The position numbers and the translations under genes are program-made. This document shows, piece by piece, positions 21,186-32,179 of a stretch of DNA of 64,000 nucleotides. This DNA comes from Candidatus Mediterraneibacter pullistercoris (GTDB lineage Bacteria > Bacillota > Clostridia > Lachnospirales > Lachnospiraceae). Each line of letters opens with the position of its first letter. Positions within the stretch are counted from its first letter, which is position 1. The DNA lies in assembly GCA_019116885.1 (NCBI GenBank), contig DXAU01000030.1, positions 141,193-205,192 on the forward strand, written 5' to 3'. The notes beneath the pieces were generated by a model, which saw nothing but the letters and a program-made list of their open reading frames with translations, did not search any database and was not told the origin of the DNA.

Positions 21186-22264
21186 TCCTCATCGTCAAAA
21201 TCATAGTGGAAGATTACCTTGATCGCTTCTTTGCTTGCCATTGCGTCAAAACCTTCCTCGTACTGTGACAGGCCCAGTCTGTGTGTGATCATCGGCTGAA
21301 CCTTGATCTGTCCGGATGCAAGCAGGCGGATTGCGTTTCTCCAGGATGTGGAGTCGTATGCCATATGTCCGATGATGCTCTTATTCCAGGATGTGATATC
21401 GTTGATAGAGAACTCAAGCGGTTTGAATCCCATTCCGACACGCACGACTTCCCCGTTCGGACGAAGCATCTCGATTGCCTGTTTCAGGGCGATGTTTGCG
21501 CCGGAGCACTCGATTACAAGACCGAGATTGTCTCTTCCGCAGATCTCTGTACATCTCTTGACAACATCTTCTTTTGAGCCGTTTACCACGTGTGTAGCTC
21601 CGACTTCGAGAGCAACCGGGAAACGGGTCGCAACATCCTCGTCAAGTCCTACCATCACGATATTGACAGCTCCCATGATGCGGGCGATCTGAACAGAAAA
21701 GAGTCCCAGCGGGCCTGTTCCGAATACAACCACATCCTGCCCTGGGAGGAGATGGCTCTGCTGAGCGACAGCTTTGTATGCATTACAGATCGGATCAAGT
21801 ACTGCTGCCTCTTCGTATTTCACATTCTCCGGGATCTCCCAGATCGCATGTTTGTGGATAGCCAGAATCTCTCCCGGAACCTTGCAGTATTTGGAAAATC
21901 CGCCTCCCCACGTATTATTGTCAAGCCCCAGGTTTACTTTCTCTTCACAGCAGAGAAAGTCTCCCTGTTCACAGGCCGGGCACACTCCGCATACGTGAGC
22001 GCTGTTGTCGGATACGACTCTCTGTCCGACTTTCCAGTCTTTTACGTTCTCACCGACTTCCACAATATCGCCTGCAAACTCATGGCCGCGGACAGAATTG
22101 AATTCATCAGAACCATTGTCCACTCTCCAGTGCTTCATATCGGCTCCGCAGATCGCAGCCGCTTTGATCTCCACGATAATATCGTCCGGACCACAGACCG
22201 GCTTCGGAACATCAATCATTCTGTATCCGCCAAATTCTTTTCCAAACCTTGCTATTGCTTTCAT
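21182..22264 (-). CDS. Zinc-dependent alcohol dehydrogenase (MDR family)
   Basis: MKAIARFGKEFGGYRMIDVPKPVCGPDDIIVEIKAAAICGADMKHW, RGHEFAGDIVEVGENV, CGVCPACEQGDFLCC; start chosen at 22264. Confidence 0.9.
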   Translation of the reverse strand: MKAIARFGKEFGGYRMIDVPKPVCGPDDIIVEIKAAAICGADMKHWRVDNGSDEFNSVRGHEFAGDIVEVGENVKDWKVGQRVVSDNSAHVCGVCPACEQGDFLCCEEKVNLGLDNNTWGGGFSKYCKVPGEILAIHKHAIWEIPENVKYEEAAVLDPICNAYKAVAQQSHLLPGQDVVVFGTGPLGLFSVQIARIMGAVNIVMVGLDEDVATRFPVALEVGATHVVNGSKEDVVKRCTEICGRDNLGLVIECSGANIALKQAIEMLRPNGEVVRVGMGFKPLEFSINDITSWNKSIIGHMAYDSTSWRNAIRLLASGQIKVQPMITHRLGLSQYEEGFDAMASKEAIKVIFHYDFDDEE

Positions 22265-22367
22265 CTTATAAATCTCCTCTTTCATTATAAAACTTCCCGG
22301 GGAAATCAGAGTTCCCCGCTGCTTATTATTTGTCTCTGGCCAGAAACAAGATTTTTTATCTGACTGT

Positions 22368-22396
22368 ATTTTAGTACTTTTCTGTGTTTCAGTCAA
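22368..22396 (-). promoter_or_regulatory. Sigma-A type promoter of the sugar/polyol operon
   Basis: On minus strand TTGACT (22396-22391), 17-nt spacer, TAAAAT (22373-22368). Confidence 0.75.
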
Positions 22397-22401
22397 TAAT
22401 A

Positions 22402-22422
22402 TTCTTTATTTTAAAGATTTTT
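22402..22422. promoter_or_regulatory. Candidate operator, dyad TCTTTATTTTAAAGA, abutting the -35
   Basis: ttctttattttaaagattttt; 20/21 identical to 13903-13923. Confidence 0.55.
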
Positions 22423-22540
22423 CAGCATTTTTTATATTTGTTTGCTTCTGAATCACACTTTTTTCGTTTTTGGAAGTATTTTCTTTTAGTCAATTTGCAC
22501 ATAATAATCTGTGTTTCGCAAATCCCAAACAAAAATATCC

Positions 22541-22552
22541 GGGGGGGGGGGG
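22541..22552. repeat. Poly(G)12 homopolymer (poly-C on the coding strand of flanking genes)
   Basis: Seen directly: aaaaatatcc GGGGGGGGGGGG caggaccg. Confidence 0.95.
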
Positions 22553-22582
22553 CAGGACCGGACTTTGGCCCGCCGCCCGCGC

Positions 22583-22615
22583 AAAAAGCGCCGGAACCTG
22601 CATGGTTCCGGCGCT
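22583..22615 (-). terminator. Rho-independent terminator of ROK glucokinase gene
   Basis: agcgccggaacc-tgcat-ggttccggcgct, 12-bp perfect stem, T5 tail on minus strand. Confidence 0.9.
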
Positions 22616-22640
22616 CAGCGCTCTTTCTTCCAATTTCACA

Positions 22641-23579
22641 TCACTCGTTATCCAGGATGAGCTTCGCAGCTCCGCATATCCCTGCGTCATTCCCGAGTTT
22701 CGCAAGGACAAATCTGACATTCTTATTTGCAAAGAAAGCCCGTTCCATATACGGCTCTCTTATGTAAGGTATCAGCACTTCTCCTGCTTTTGAAACGCCG
22801 CCTCCAATAACAAACACAGCCGGATCAGCTATAACAGCCAGATTCGCCAAACCATATCCCAGATATCTCCCAAACACTGCCGCGATGTCTTTCGCAGCTT
22901 CATCGCCCGCTTTCACAGCATCGAATACATCTTTTGCCGTGACGTCTTCTTTGTTCAGGATCGTAGGTCTCATGTCCTGGCCGAGCTTCTGTTTTGCCAG
23001 CCGGACAATGCCGGTCGCTGATGCGTATTGTTCAACGCATCCTCTGTTTCCGCAGCCGCAGCAGTCCGTCTCTTCGTAGTTCACACAGAGATGGCCAATC
23101 TCGCCGCCGGCACCGTTCTCTCCTACGAGCATTTTTCCATCGATGATAACGCCTCCGCCGACTCCCGTCCCAAGCGTTATCATAATCATGTTCTTCTCGC
23201 CTTCTCCGCCGCCTTTCCACATCTCTCCAAGAGCTGCAACATTGGCATCATTTCCTACAACGGTCTTCAGCCCTGTCATTTCCTCAAGTTCTCTTTTTAC
23301 TTCTTTGTAAGACCATCCGAGATTGGCAGTTCCATTGACTACGCCTTCTGACGTTACAGGAGCCGGAACTCCCACGCCAATGCCTGCGATGTCGTTTTTG
23401 TCAAGCCCATGCTCCTCGATCTTCTTCTCAATGGACGCTGCAGTATTTGGAAGAATGGACTTTCCCTCTTCTGAGGTATCCGTCGTAATCTCCCATTTGT
23501 CTGCGATTTTCCCGTCTTCCTCAAACAGTCCCATCTTGATCGTTGTACCGCCGATATCCACACCAAAACAATACTTCAT
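22641..23579 (-). CDS. ROK family glucokinase
   Basis: 312 aa; GVDIGGTTIKMGLF, LGTGVGGGVIIDGK, GEIGHLCVN, CGCGNRGCVEQYAS zinc motif. Confidence 0.95.
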   Translation of the reverse strand: MKYCFGVDIGGTTIKMGLFEEDGKIADKWEITTDTSEEGKSILPNTAASIEKKIEEHGLDKNDIAGIGVGVPAPVTSEGVVNGTANLGWSYKEVKRELEEMTGLKTVVGNDANVAALGEMWKGGGEGEKNMIMITLGTGVGGGVIIDGKMLVGENGAGGEIGHLCVNYEETDCCGCGNRGCVEQYASATGIVRLAKQKLGQDMRPTILNKEDVTAKDVFDAVKAGDEAAKDIAAVFGRYLGYGLANLAVIADPAVFVIGGGVSKAGEVLIPYIREPYMERAFFANKNVRFVLAKLGNDAGICGAAKLILDNE

Positions 23580-23623
23580 AACTGTTCTCTCCTTTATCCT
23601 TTATTTATGTTCCATCCCAGAGA

Positions 23624-24556
23624 TTATTTTTTCTTCTTGGCGATGTTTTCCTGGACTCTCTTGTAGAGTTCCTGAGCCGCATTATATCCCATCTGTTTTT
23701 GTCTGTGGTTGACGGCCGCAGACTCCACGATAATCGCCAGGTTTCTTCCCGGGCGGATCGGAATACGGTGGCACACCACTTTATTTCCGAGAAATTCCGT
23801 GTACTCTTCTTCCAGTCCAAGACGGTCGTATTCTTTGTCCCTGCTCCAGTCTTCCAGAGTGATGACAAGATCGATATTCTGCGTTTCCCTGACACTTTGC
23901 ACACCGAACATGGACCTCACATCCACGATGCCTATTCCGCGCAGCTCAATGAAATGCTTTGTGATATCAGGCGCAGTGCCGACAAGTGTTTCATCACTCA
24001 CTTTCCGGATCTCTACTACATCATCCGTCACAAGACGGTGTCCTCTCTTGATAAGTTCCAGTGCAGCCTCGCTCTTTCCGATGCCGCTCTCACCCATAAT
24101 GAGCACGCCCACGCCGTACACATCCACAAGAACGCCGTGGATGGAGATACACGGAGCCAGCCGCACATTCATCCAGCGGATAATCTCTGCCATGAAATCT
24201 GACGTCTGCTTAACAGTGCTAAAGATAGGAACTCCGTATTTCACCGCTTTTCTGAGGAAGCTGTCTTCCGGCACCAGATCCCGGCAGAAAACGATGCAAG
24301 GAAGCGGATGCTGCAGCAGTGTGTCAAATGTCTTCTCCTGCTGCTCCCTGTCCAGCGTCTGCACATATCTGTATTCCACATTTCCAATGATCTGTACCCT
24401 GTTTGAGTCAAACCGGTCATAGAATCCGGTAAGCTGAAGAGCCGGACGGTTGACGTCCGGTACATTTACCTCTTTCTCGACCATATCAACTTCGGGCGTG
24501 AGATTCTTCAGATTCATCTTCTCTACGATCTCACCTAATCTTATCCCTTGTCCCAT
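23624..24556 (-). CDS. hprK: HPr kinase/phosphorylase
   Basis: 310 aa; GVGVLIMGESGIGKSEAALELIKRGHRLVTDDVVEIRK (Walker A), ELRGIGIVDVRSMFGVQSV. Confidence 0.96.
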   Translation of the reverse strand: MGQGIRLGEIVEKMNLKNLTPEVDMVEKEVNVPDVNRPALQLTGFYDRFDSNRVQIIGNVEYRYVQTLDREQQEKTFDTLLQHPLPCIVFCRDLVPEDSFLRKAVKYGVPIFSTVKQTSDFMAEIIRWMNVRLAPCISIHGVLVDVYGVGVLIMGESGIGKSEAALELIKRGHRLVTDDVVEIRKVSDETLVGTAPDITKHFIELRGIGIVDVRSMFGVQSVRETQNIDLVITLEDWSRDKEYDRLGLEEEYTEFLGNKVVCHRIPIRPGRNLAIIVESAAVNHRQKQMGYNAAQELYKRVQENIAKKKK

Positions 24557-24597
24557 AGATTATCTCCTCACTTTCTCCTGTTCCTTTTATCATAACA

Positions 24598-26436
24598 CTA
24601 GTGAAAGAACTTGTACACAGATTCTGCCGCTTTTTCGTTCATAGACGGTACATTCGCAAGCTCTTCCACGGATGCCTTTTTTATATCTTCCAGACTCAGG
24701 TACTGCCGCATCAGCGCCTTCCTGCGCGCAGGCCCGATCCCTTCTATATCATCGAGAATAGAGTGTACCTGCCCTTTTCCCCTGAGCTGCCTGTGATACT
24801 CAATGGCGAAACGGTGAGCTTCATCCTGTATCCGTGTGATCAGCCGGAATGCTTCTGAATCCCTGTTGACCGCGATCTCTTTATTCTGGTAGTATAACCC
24901 GCGTGTACGATGATGGTCATCTTTTACCATACCGCACACCGGAATATTAAGATGCAGTTCCTCAAGCACCTGGAGCGCCACGTTGACCTGTCCCTTGCCG
25001 CCGTCCATCAGAATGAGATCCGGAAATGCGGTAAATTTCCCAAGCTGTTTATTCTCTTCTCTCTCCCTGAGTCCGTGTGAAAACCGGCGGGTCAGCACCT
25101 CCCGCATGCTGCCGTAATCATCGGCTCCGCTGATTCCCTTGATCTTAAATTTGCGGTAATCATTGCGTTTCGGACGTCCGCGTTCATACACAACCATGGA
25201 TCCCACCGATTCAAACCCGTTCGTGTTCGAGATGTCATAAGCTTCCATGCGCGTGATACTCTCTATACCAAGCAGCGCGGCAATCTCTTTTACCGCCCCG
25301 ATCGTACGCCCCTCTTCCCTCTTCAGCCGTTCCTTGTCTTTGCTCAGAACCATCCTGGCATTTTCCCTCGCCAGCTCTACCAGTTTCTCTTTGGTTCCTT
25401 TCTTCGGGACTCTGATCGTTACCTTCTGTCCCCGCTTCGAGGAAAGCCATGTCTCCAGCACTTCCCTGTCCTCCACCTCCGTCTGGAGCATGAGTTCTCC
25501 CGGGATGTAAGGTGTCCCGGCATAGTACTGCGGAATAAAGCTGTTCAGTATCTCAGAATCAGGCTCTCCTCTGGAAATGCCAAGATAGAAGTGGTCACGC
25601 CCTATGAGACGTCCGCCGCGGATAAAAAATACCTGGACCACAGCATCTTCCTCTTCTGATGCCACTGCCAGAACATCCCTGTCCTCCCCGCTGGAATCTG
25701 TGATCTTCTGTTTCTGAGCCACTTTCTTTACGCTGTTCAAAAGCTCGCGGTACTCGATCGCTTTCTCAAACTCAAGCGCCTCAGAAGCTGCGCTCATTTT
25801 CTCCTCAAGATCTTTCAGGAGGATATCATAGTTTCCGTTCAGGAAATGGAGCACTTCACTTACAGCTTTCCCATACTCTTCCTGGGAAATATATCCCTGG
25901 CAGGGCGCATCGCACTGTTTGATATGGTAGTTCAGGCAGGGCCGTTCTTTTCCGATATCTCTGGGCAGGTTCCGGCTGCAGCTTCTTAAGTGGAACAGTT
26001 TGTGAATCAGATCAATCGTATCCCTGACTGCCTGGGAACTCGTATATGGACCGAAATATCTCGCCTTGTCCTTTATCATCCTGCGGGACAGCATAATTCG
26101 CGGAAACGCCTCTCCTGTCGTCACCTTGATGAACGGATACGTCTTGTCATCCATAAGCATCGTGTTATATTTCGGACGGTGTTCTTTTATCAGATTGCAC
26201 TCCAGTACAAGAGCTTCCATCTCTGAATCTGTGACAATATACTCAAAACGGCGGATGTGCGTCACCATCTGCTCGATCTTGACTCCCTTGTTTCTGCTGC
26301 TCTGAAAATACTGCCGCACACGGTTTTTCAGGCTGACTGCTTTGCCTACATAGATGATATGGTCATTTTCGTCGTGCATAATATAGACACCGGGTCTGCC
26401 GGGCAGTTTTTTCAGCTCTTCCTGTATATCAAACAT
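24598..26436 (-). CDS. uvrC: Excinuclease ABC subunit C
   Basis: 612 aa; GIY-YIG N-terminus [37 protein letters not shown]; HhH C-terminus. Confidence 0.97.
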   Translation of the reverse strand: MFDIQEELKKLPGRPGVYIMHDENDHIIYVGKAVSLKNRVRQYFQSSRNKGVKIEQMVTHIRRFEYIVTDSEMEALVLECNLIKEHRPKYNTMLMDDKTYPFIKVTTGEAFPRIMLSRRMIKDKARYFGPYTSSQAVRDTIDLIHKLFHLRSCSRNLPRDIGKERPCLNYHIKQCDAPCQGYISQEEYGKAVSEVLHFLNGNYDILLKDLEEKMSAASEALEFEKAIEYRELLNSVKKVAQKQKITDSSGEDRDVLAVASEEEDAVVQVFFIRGGRLIGRDHFYLGISRGEPDSEILNSFIPQYYAGTPYIPGELMLQTEVEDREVLETWLSSKRGQKVTIRVPKKGTKEKLVELARENARMVLSKDKERLKREEGRTIGAVKEIAALLGIESITRMEAYDISNTNGFESVGSMVVYERGRPKRNDYRKFKIKGISGADDYGSMREVLTRRFSHGLREREENKQLGKFTAFPDLILMDGGKGQVNVALQVLEELHLNIPVCGMVKDDHHRTRGLYYQNKEIAVNRDSEAFRLITRIQDEAHRFAIEYHRQLRGKGQVHSILDDIEGIGPARRKALMRQYLSLEDIKKASVEELANVPSMNEKAAESVYKFFH

Positions 26437-26586
26437 GATCGTACGCCTCTCTTTTCTGTCCTGGGCTGTGATAATATTTTACTATATCCTGTCCCTGATT
26501 TCTACAACAAAGATCAGCCGGGGATAACTGCGCTGGCAGGATCCCCGGCTGCTGCCTTTTCTCTGTCTGTACCTATCTGTCTGTGC

Positions 26587-28656
26587 TCACTGCACTGTAT
26601 CTTCCTGTTCTTTTTGATCTTCCGGATCTGCCTGGCCGTCTGTTCCGGTCTTCTCCACAGGTTTCATAACGATACGGCCTTCACGCTCCTCTGTCTTTCC
26701 TTCCTCTGATTCTTCCGGTTCAGGTATTCCTTTTACTTCGCGGAAAATCTTCATGAATTCTTTGCCCGTGATCGTCTCTTTCTCAATAAGGAAAGCAGCG
26801 ATCTTGTCAAGAGCCTCGCGGTTCTCTGCCAGAAGACGCTTTGCCTCCGCATACGCGCCTTTTAACATCTTCATGACTTCCTCGTCAATCTCTCCCGCCG
26901 TCGCGTCACCGCAGTTGAGCACTGCCCTTCCGTCCAGATAACGGTTCTGTATCGACTCAAGCCCCATCAGCCCGAAACGTTCTGACATACCATACTGTGT
27001 GATCATAGCCCTGGCAGTCTTTGTCGCCTGCTCGATGTCATTGGCCGCGCCTGTCGTAACCGTGTCAAAGACAAGTTCTTCTGCAGCCCGTCCGCCCAGA
27101 GCGACAACAATCATCGCTTCCAGCTCTTTCTTTGTATTTAAGAATTTCTCTTCTTCCGGAGTCTGCATCACGTATCCAAGTGCTCCCATAGTCCTTGGAA
27201 CAATCGTAATCTTCTGTACCGGCTCCGTATTCTTCTGCAGAGCGGTCACAAGGGCGTGTCCCACCTCGTGATATGAGACAATTCGCCTCTCTTCTTTGCT
27301 CATGATGCGGTCTTTCTTCTCTTTTCCGACAAGCACGACTTCCACTGCCTCGAAGAGATCTTTCTGGCTCACTACCTGTCTTCCGTGCTTTACTGCGTTG
27401 ATAGCGGCTTCGTTTATCATGTTTGCAAGATCTGAGCCCACAGCCCCTGACGTCGCAAGAGCGATCGCCTCAAGATCCACGCTCTCATCCATACGCACGT
27501 CTTTGGCATGTACTTTCAGGATCTCGACTCTTCCTTTGAGATCCGGTTTATCCACGATGATACGCCGGTCAAAACGTCCGGGACGCAGAAGCGCGGGATC
27601 GAGAATCTCAGGACGGTTCGTCGCCGCAAGGATGAGAAGCCCTTTATTCGTATCAAATCCATCCATCTCCGCGAGAAGCTGATTGAGCGTCTGCTCTCTC
27701 TCGTCGTTGCCGCCAAGCGCTGTATCACGCGTCTTTCCGATGGCGTCGATCTCATCGATGAACACGATACACGGAGCCTGCTGCTGCGCCTGCTTGAACA
27801 GATCGCGGACACGGGAAGCTCCCACACCCACATACATCTCTACAAAAGCAGATCCCGACAGGGAGAAGAACGGAACTTTCGCCTCCCCTGCCACTGCTTT
27901 TGCGAGGAGCGTCTTACCTGTTCCCGGAGGTCCTACCAGAAGAGCCCCCTTGGGAAGTTTCGCTCCGATGCCGCTGTATTTTCCCGGATTATGCAGGAAA
28001 TCCACCACTTCCTGCAGGGATTCTTTCGCTTCGTCTTCTCCGGCCACATCCTGGAAAGTGACGCCCGTCTCTTTCTCCATGTACATCTTGGCATTGCTCT
28101 TTCCTATGCCCATCATGCCGCCGCCCTTTGACATCCTGCGCATCAGATAGAAAAGCATCGCCGCCATAAGGCCGATCGGCAGTATCACAGTGATAAACAG
28201 TTCGAGCAGAGTCTGCCCTACCGTATCGGCAGGCTGGCTTGCAAACTCTACTCCCGCCTCTTCGAGTTTCTCGACAAGAGCATAGTCGTTTACATATCCC
28301 GTATAATAGTCCGGTTCGCGCTCAGTCTCTGTCCCTCCGTCCGTCTGCATCTGCTGCCGGAACTGTCCCCATATAGTGCCCGGATTCCCGGACTGCATGC
28401 TTTCTTTCAGTTCCTCACTGCGCGCCTCATCTGTCAGCGTGATATAGATCCTGTCACTGGTCAGGCTGACCTCCTGCACTTTCCCGTCTTCTATCAGAGA
28501 AAGAAATCTATCATAACTTATCTCTTCCGGGCCGGAGCCGCGCATGAGAGAAAACAATCCCATCACCATAAAAGTGACCAGCAGGGTTGTGATGAGGATA
28601 ATTCCCCAGCCCTGCCGGTTATGGTTAGGATCGTTCTTTTTATTATTATTGTCCAT
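26587..28656 (-). CDS. ftsH: ATP-dependent zinc metalloprotease FtsH
   Basis: 689 aa; [36 protein letters not shown]. Confidence 0.97.
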   Translation of the reverse strand: MDNNNKKNDPNHNRQGWGIILITTLLVTFMVMGLFSLMRGSGPEEISYDRFLSLIEDGKVQEVSLTSDRIYITLTDEARSEELKESMQSGNPGTIWGQFRQQMQTDGGTETEREPDYYTGYVNDYALVEKLEEAGVEFASQPADTVGQTLLELFITVILPIGLMAAMLFYLMRRMSKGGGMMGIGKSNAKMYMEKETGVTFQDVAGEDEAKESLQEVVDFLHNPGKYSGIGAKLPKGALLVGPPGTGKTLLAKAVAGEAKVPFFSLSGSAFVEMYVGVGASRVRDLFKQAQQQAPCIVFIDEIDAIGKTRDTALGGNDEREQTLNQLLAEMDGFDTNKGLLILAATNRPEILDPALLRPGRFDRRIIVDKPDLKGRVEILKVHAKDVRMDESVDLEAIALATSGAVGSDLANMINEAAINAVKHGRQVVSQKDLFEAVEVVLVGKEKKDRIMSKEERRIVSYHEVGHALVTALQKNTEPVQKITIVPRTMGALGYVMQTPEEEKFLNTKKELEAMIVVALGGRAAEELVFDTVTTGAANDIEQATKTARAMITQYGMSERFGLMGLESIQNRYLDGRAVLNCGDATAGEIDEEVMKMLKGAYAEAKRLLAENREALDKIAAFLIEKETITGKEFMKIFREVKGIPEPEESEEGKTEEREGRIVMKPVEKTGTDGQADPEDQKEQEDTVQ

Positions 28657-28894
28657 ATGTTCCTCCTAGATACCAGTCAGCGCCGCCCGCATTTTAGGAT
28701 ATACCGGCGCTATTATCATTATAAGGACAGGTTTTGCATAAATCAATAAAAAGATTATGAAAATATTGTAAAACGACAAGTTTTTATAGTATACTGAGAG
28801 CGAAATGTGTCTTTTTTGCTGACAGTCTCCATATGAGCAGCACAAAGACTCTACAGCAGGATCAACATAAGAAAACGTACAAGGGGAATGAGAG

Positions 28895-30370
28895 ATGAAC
28901 ATCGGTTTTGACAACGAAAAATATCTGAAGATGCAGTCTGAACACATCAGGGAACGCATCGGAAAATTCGACAACAAACTTTATCTGGAATTCGGCGGAA
29001 AGCTGTTCGACGACTACCACGCATCGCGTGTACTGCCAGGTTTCGCCCCGGACAGCAAATTAAGACTTTTAAAAGAACTGAGCGATCAGGCCGAGATCGT
29101 CATTGTCATCAGCGCCAAAGATATCGAGAAAAATAAAATACGCGGGGACCTGGGGATCACCTATGACACGGACGTCCTGCGCCTGGTCGAAACTTACCGG
29201 AATCAGGGGCTCTATGTGGGGAGCGTCACCATCACACAGTTCTCCGGCCAGGAGAGCGCGCTCCTTTTCAAGAACCGGCTTGAGAACATGAACATCCCTG
29301 TATATCTCCACTATATCATACCGGGGTATCCGTCCAATGTCCCGCTTATCATAAGCGATGAAGGCTACGGCAAAAATGATTATATCGAGACTACGCGTCC
29401 CCTTGTGATCGTAACTGCTCCGGGGCCGGGAAGCGGCAAGATGGCTACCTGCCTCTCCCAGCTCTATCATGAGCACAAACGCGGGATCAACGCGGGATAC
29501 GCCAAGTTCGAGACATTCCCTGTCTGGAACCTGCCTCTCAAGCATCCGGTCAATCTGGCTTACGAAGCGGCGACAGCCGACTTAAACGATGTGAATATGA
29601 TCGACCCCTTCCATCTGGAGGCATACGGGGAGACGACCGTCAACTATAACCGTGACGTGGAGATCTTTCCCGTCCTCAACACAATATTCGAGAAGATATA
29701 TGGCGAGAGTCCCTATAAGTCTCCGACAGACATGGGCGTAAACATGGCGGGCAACTGCATCTGTGACGACGAAGTCTGCCGCGAGGCATCCCGCCAGGAG
29801 ATTATCCGCCGTTACTACGCTGCGTTAAACGCCCTTGTAAAAGGCGATGCTTCTGATAAAGAAGCCCAGAAGATCGAACTGCTCATGAGCCTGGCCGGCA
29901 TCACTGTCTCCGACCGCAAAGCAGCAGTTTACGCACTGGAGCGGGCAAAAGAGACCGGCGGACCTGCCGCTGCCCTGGAACTTGAGGACGGCACGGTCGT
30001 GACCGGAAAGACGACCAAGCTCCTCGGAGCTTCCGCCGCCCTGCTCCTGAACGTGCTCAAAGTACTGGCAGGCATCGACCATGAGGAGCACATCATCTCC
30101 CCAGAATCCATCGAGCCTATCCAGAAGCTGAAAGTTGAGTATCTGAAGAGCAGAAATCCGCGTCTCCATACAGACGAGGTGCTGATCGCACTCTCTGCCA
30201 GCGCGGCTGCAAATCCTCAGGCGCGCCTCGCACTCTCCCAGCTCCCGAAGCTGGACGGATGCCAGGCACATACGTCTGTCATGCTTTCTGACGTGGATAT
30301 TAAGATTTTCAAGAAGCTCGGCGTGCAGCTTACATGCGAGGCCGTGTACGAACATATTTTTCTCTCATAA
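28895..30370 (+). CDS. DUF1846 domain-containing protein
   Basis: 491 aa; MNIGFDNEKYLKMQSEHIRERIGKFDNKLYLEFGGKLFDDYHASRVLPGFAPDSKLRLL characteristic of DUF1846. Confidence 0.88.
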   Translation: MNIGFDNEKYLKMQSEHIRERIGKFDNKLYLEFGGKLFDDYHASRVLPGFAPDSKLRLLKELSDQAEIVIVISAKDIEKNKIRGDLGITYDTDVLRLVETYRNQGLYVGSVTITQFSGQESALLFKNRLENMNIPVYLHYIIPGYPSNVPLIISDEGYGKNDYIETTRPLVIVTAPGPGSGKMATCLSQLYHEHKRGINAGYAKFETFPVWNLPLKHPVNLAYEAATADLNDVNMIDPFHLEAYGETTVNYNRDVEIFPVLNTIFEKIYGESPYKSPTDMGVNMAGNCICDDEVCREASRQEIIRRYYAALNALVKGDASDKEAQKIELLMSLAGITVSDRKAAVYALERAKETGGPAAALELEDGTVVTGKTTKLLGASAALLLNVLKVLAGIDHEEHIISPESIEPIQKLKVEYLKSRNPRLHTDEVLIALSASAAANPQARLALSQLPKLDGCQAHTSVMLSDVDIKIFKKLGVQLTCEAVYEHIFLS

Positions 30371-30381
30371 ATAAAAAAGTG

Positions 30382-30411
30382 TTGTTTTTTTCTCCCTTTC
30401 AGGTATATACT
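30382..30411 (+). promoter_or_regulatory. Putative pyrG promoter
   Basis: TTGTTT (30382-30387), 18-nt spacer, TATACT (30406-30411); only candidate between DUF1846 stop and the pyrG leader hairpin. Confidence 0.4.
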
Positions 30412-30426
30412 ATATAAGTATTTTTT

Positions 30427-30500
30427 ACAGTCTGACCACATACATAGGAACACAGCCGCAACGGAGCGGCGCCGTGCCTGTGGTCAGACTGTACTCTTTT
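30427..30500 (+). promoter_or_regulatory. pyrG leader hairpin, possible attenuator/terminator
   Basis: 14-bp perfect arms acagtctgaccaca (30427-30440)/tgtggtcagactgt (30479-30492), inner gccgc-aacgga-gcggc stem, then actcttttt. Confidence 0.6.
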
Positions 30501-30541
30501 TCAGGAACTTTTGACCAGCAATCATCCAGGAGGGCAGCATT

Positions 30542-32179
30542 ATGTCAGTAAAATATGTATTTGTTACCGGCGGCGTCGTATCCGGTCTTGGCAAGGGGAT
30601 CACCGCCGCATCTCTCGGCCGTCTCTTGAAGGCGCGCGGATATACTGTGACCATGCAGAAATTCGATCCTTACATCAACATTGATCCGGGGACTATGAAT
30701 CCGATCCAGCACGGAGAAGTCTTTGTCACAGACGACGGGGCAGAGACAGATCTGGATCTCGGCCACTATGAACGCTTCATCGACGAGAGCCTGACCAAAA
30801 ATTCCAACGTCACCACAGGAAAGATCTACTGGTCGGTGCTTCAGAAGGAACGCCGCGGTGACTTCGGCGGAGGCACCGTGCAGGTGATCCCCCATATCAC
30901 CAACGAGATCAAGAGCAGGTTCTACCGCAATCCCGCTGCAAAGGACACGGAAATCGCCATCATCGAGGTGGGCGGCACAGTCGGAGACATAGAAAGCCAG
31001 CCTTTCCTCGAGTCGATCCGTCAGTTCCAGCACGAGAAAGGCCCCCGTAACGTCATCCTCATCCATGTAACGCTCATCCCGTACCTGCGCGCTTCACAGG
31101 AGATGAAGACAAAGCCTACTCAGGCGAGTGTAAAGGAACTGCAGGGAATGGGCATCCAGCCGGATATCATCGTATGCCGCTCCGAGTATCCGCTCGACGC
31201 CGGCATGAAGGACAAGATCTCCCTGTTCTGCAACCTGCCCGCAAGCCACGTACTGCAGAACCTGGATGTGGAGTACCTCTATGAGGCTCCTCTTGCCATG
31301 GAAAAAGAACACCTCGCCCAGGTCGTGTGCGAGTGCCTTCAGCTCGAGTGTCCGGAACCAGATCTCAAGGACTGGATCGAGATGGTCGGGAATCTCCGCC
31401 ATCCAACGCAGGAAGTGACTGTGGCCCTCGTCGGGAAATATATCCAGCTCCACGACGCCTATATCAGTGTTGTGGAGGCTCTAAAACACGGTGGCATATA
31501 TTCAAATACTACTGTGAATATCAAATGGATTGATTCGGAGACAGTCTCGGAAGAAAATGCAGAAGAACTTTTCTCTGATGTGAGCGGCATCCTTGTGCCC
31601 GGCGGTTTCGGAAACAGAGGGGTCGAGGGAAAGATTACAGCGATCCGCTACGCCCGCACCCACGGACTTCCGTTCCTCGGCCTGTGCCTGGGCATGCAGC
31701 TCGCCATTATAGAATTTGCAAGAAATGTAGTCGGATACAACGATGCGCACAGCATGGAATTAAAACCCGACACCACGCACCCTGTCATCCATATTATGCC
31801 GGACCAGATCGGCGTTGAAGATATCGGCGGCACTCTCCGTCTCGGAGCATATCCGTGTATCCTCAAAGAAGGGTCTCTGGCGGAGAAGCTGTATGGCACA
31901 AATGAGATCAGCGAACGCCACCGGCACCGCTATGAAGTGAACAACGACTACCGCGAAGACCTGAAAGAACATGGGATGTCGCTGTGCGGCCTCTCTCCGG
32001 ACAGCCGCATCGTCGAGATGATCGAGATCCCCTCTCACCCCTGGTTCATCGCGACCCAGGCCCACCCGGAGCTCAAATCCAGGCCAAACCGGCCGCACCC
32101 TCTGTTCAGGGGATTCGTGGAAGCCGCCCTGAGGCGGCAGAAAGAGATGGGACAGGGTTCTCCCTCTAGCGGGAACTGA
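30542..32179 (+). CDS. pyrG: CTP synthase
   Basis: 545 aa; [43 protein letters not shown]; GATase motif [16 protein letters not shown]. Confidence 0.98.
   Translation: MSVKYVFVTGGVVSGLGKGITAASLGRLLKARGYTVTMQKFDPYINIDPGTMNPIQHGEVFVTDDGAETDLDLGHYERFIDESLTKNSNVTTGKIYWSVLQKERRGDFGGGTVQVIPHITNEIKSRFYRNPAAKDTEIAIIEVGGTVGDIESQPFLESIRQFQHEKGPRNVILIHVTLIPYLRASQEMKTKPTQASVKELQGMGIQPDIIVCRSEYPLDAGMKDKISLFCNLPASHVLQNLDVEYLYEAPLAMEKEHLAQVVCECLQLECPEPDLKDWIEMVGNLRHPTQEVTVALVGKYIQLHDAYISVVEALKHGGIYSNTTVNIKWIDSETVSEENAEELFSDVSGILVPGGFGNRGVEGKITAIRYARTHGLPFLGLCLGMQLAIIEFARNVVGYNDAHSMELKPDTTHPVIHIMPDQIGVEDIGGTLRLGAYPCILKEGSLAEKLYGTNEISERHRHRYEVNNDYREDLKEHGMSLCGLSPDSRIVEMIEIPSHPWFIATQAHPELKSRPNRPHPLFRGFVEAALRRQKEMGQGSPSSGN

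Noticed and set aside
21590-22363. 257-aa + strand ORF
   Set aside because: Antisense to the zinc dehydrogenase; no RBS or domain; shadow ORF.
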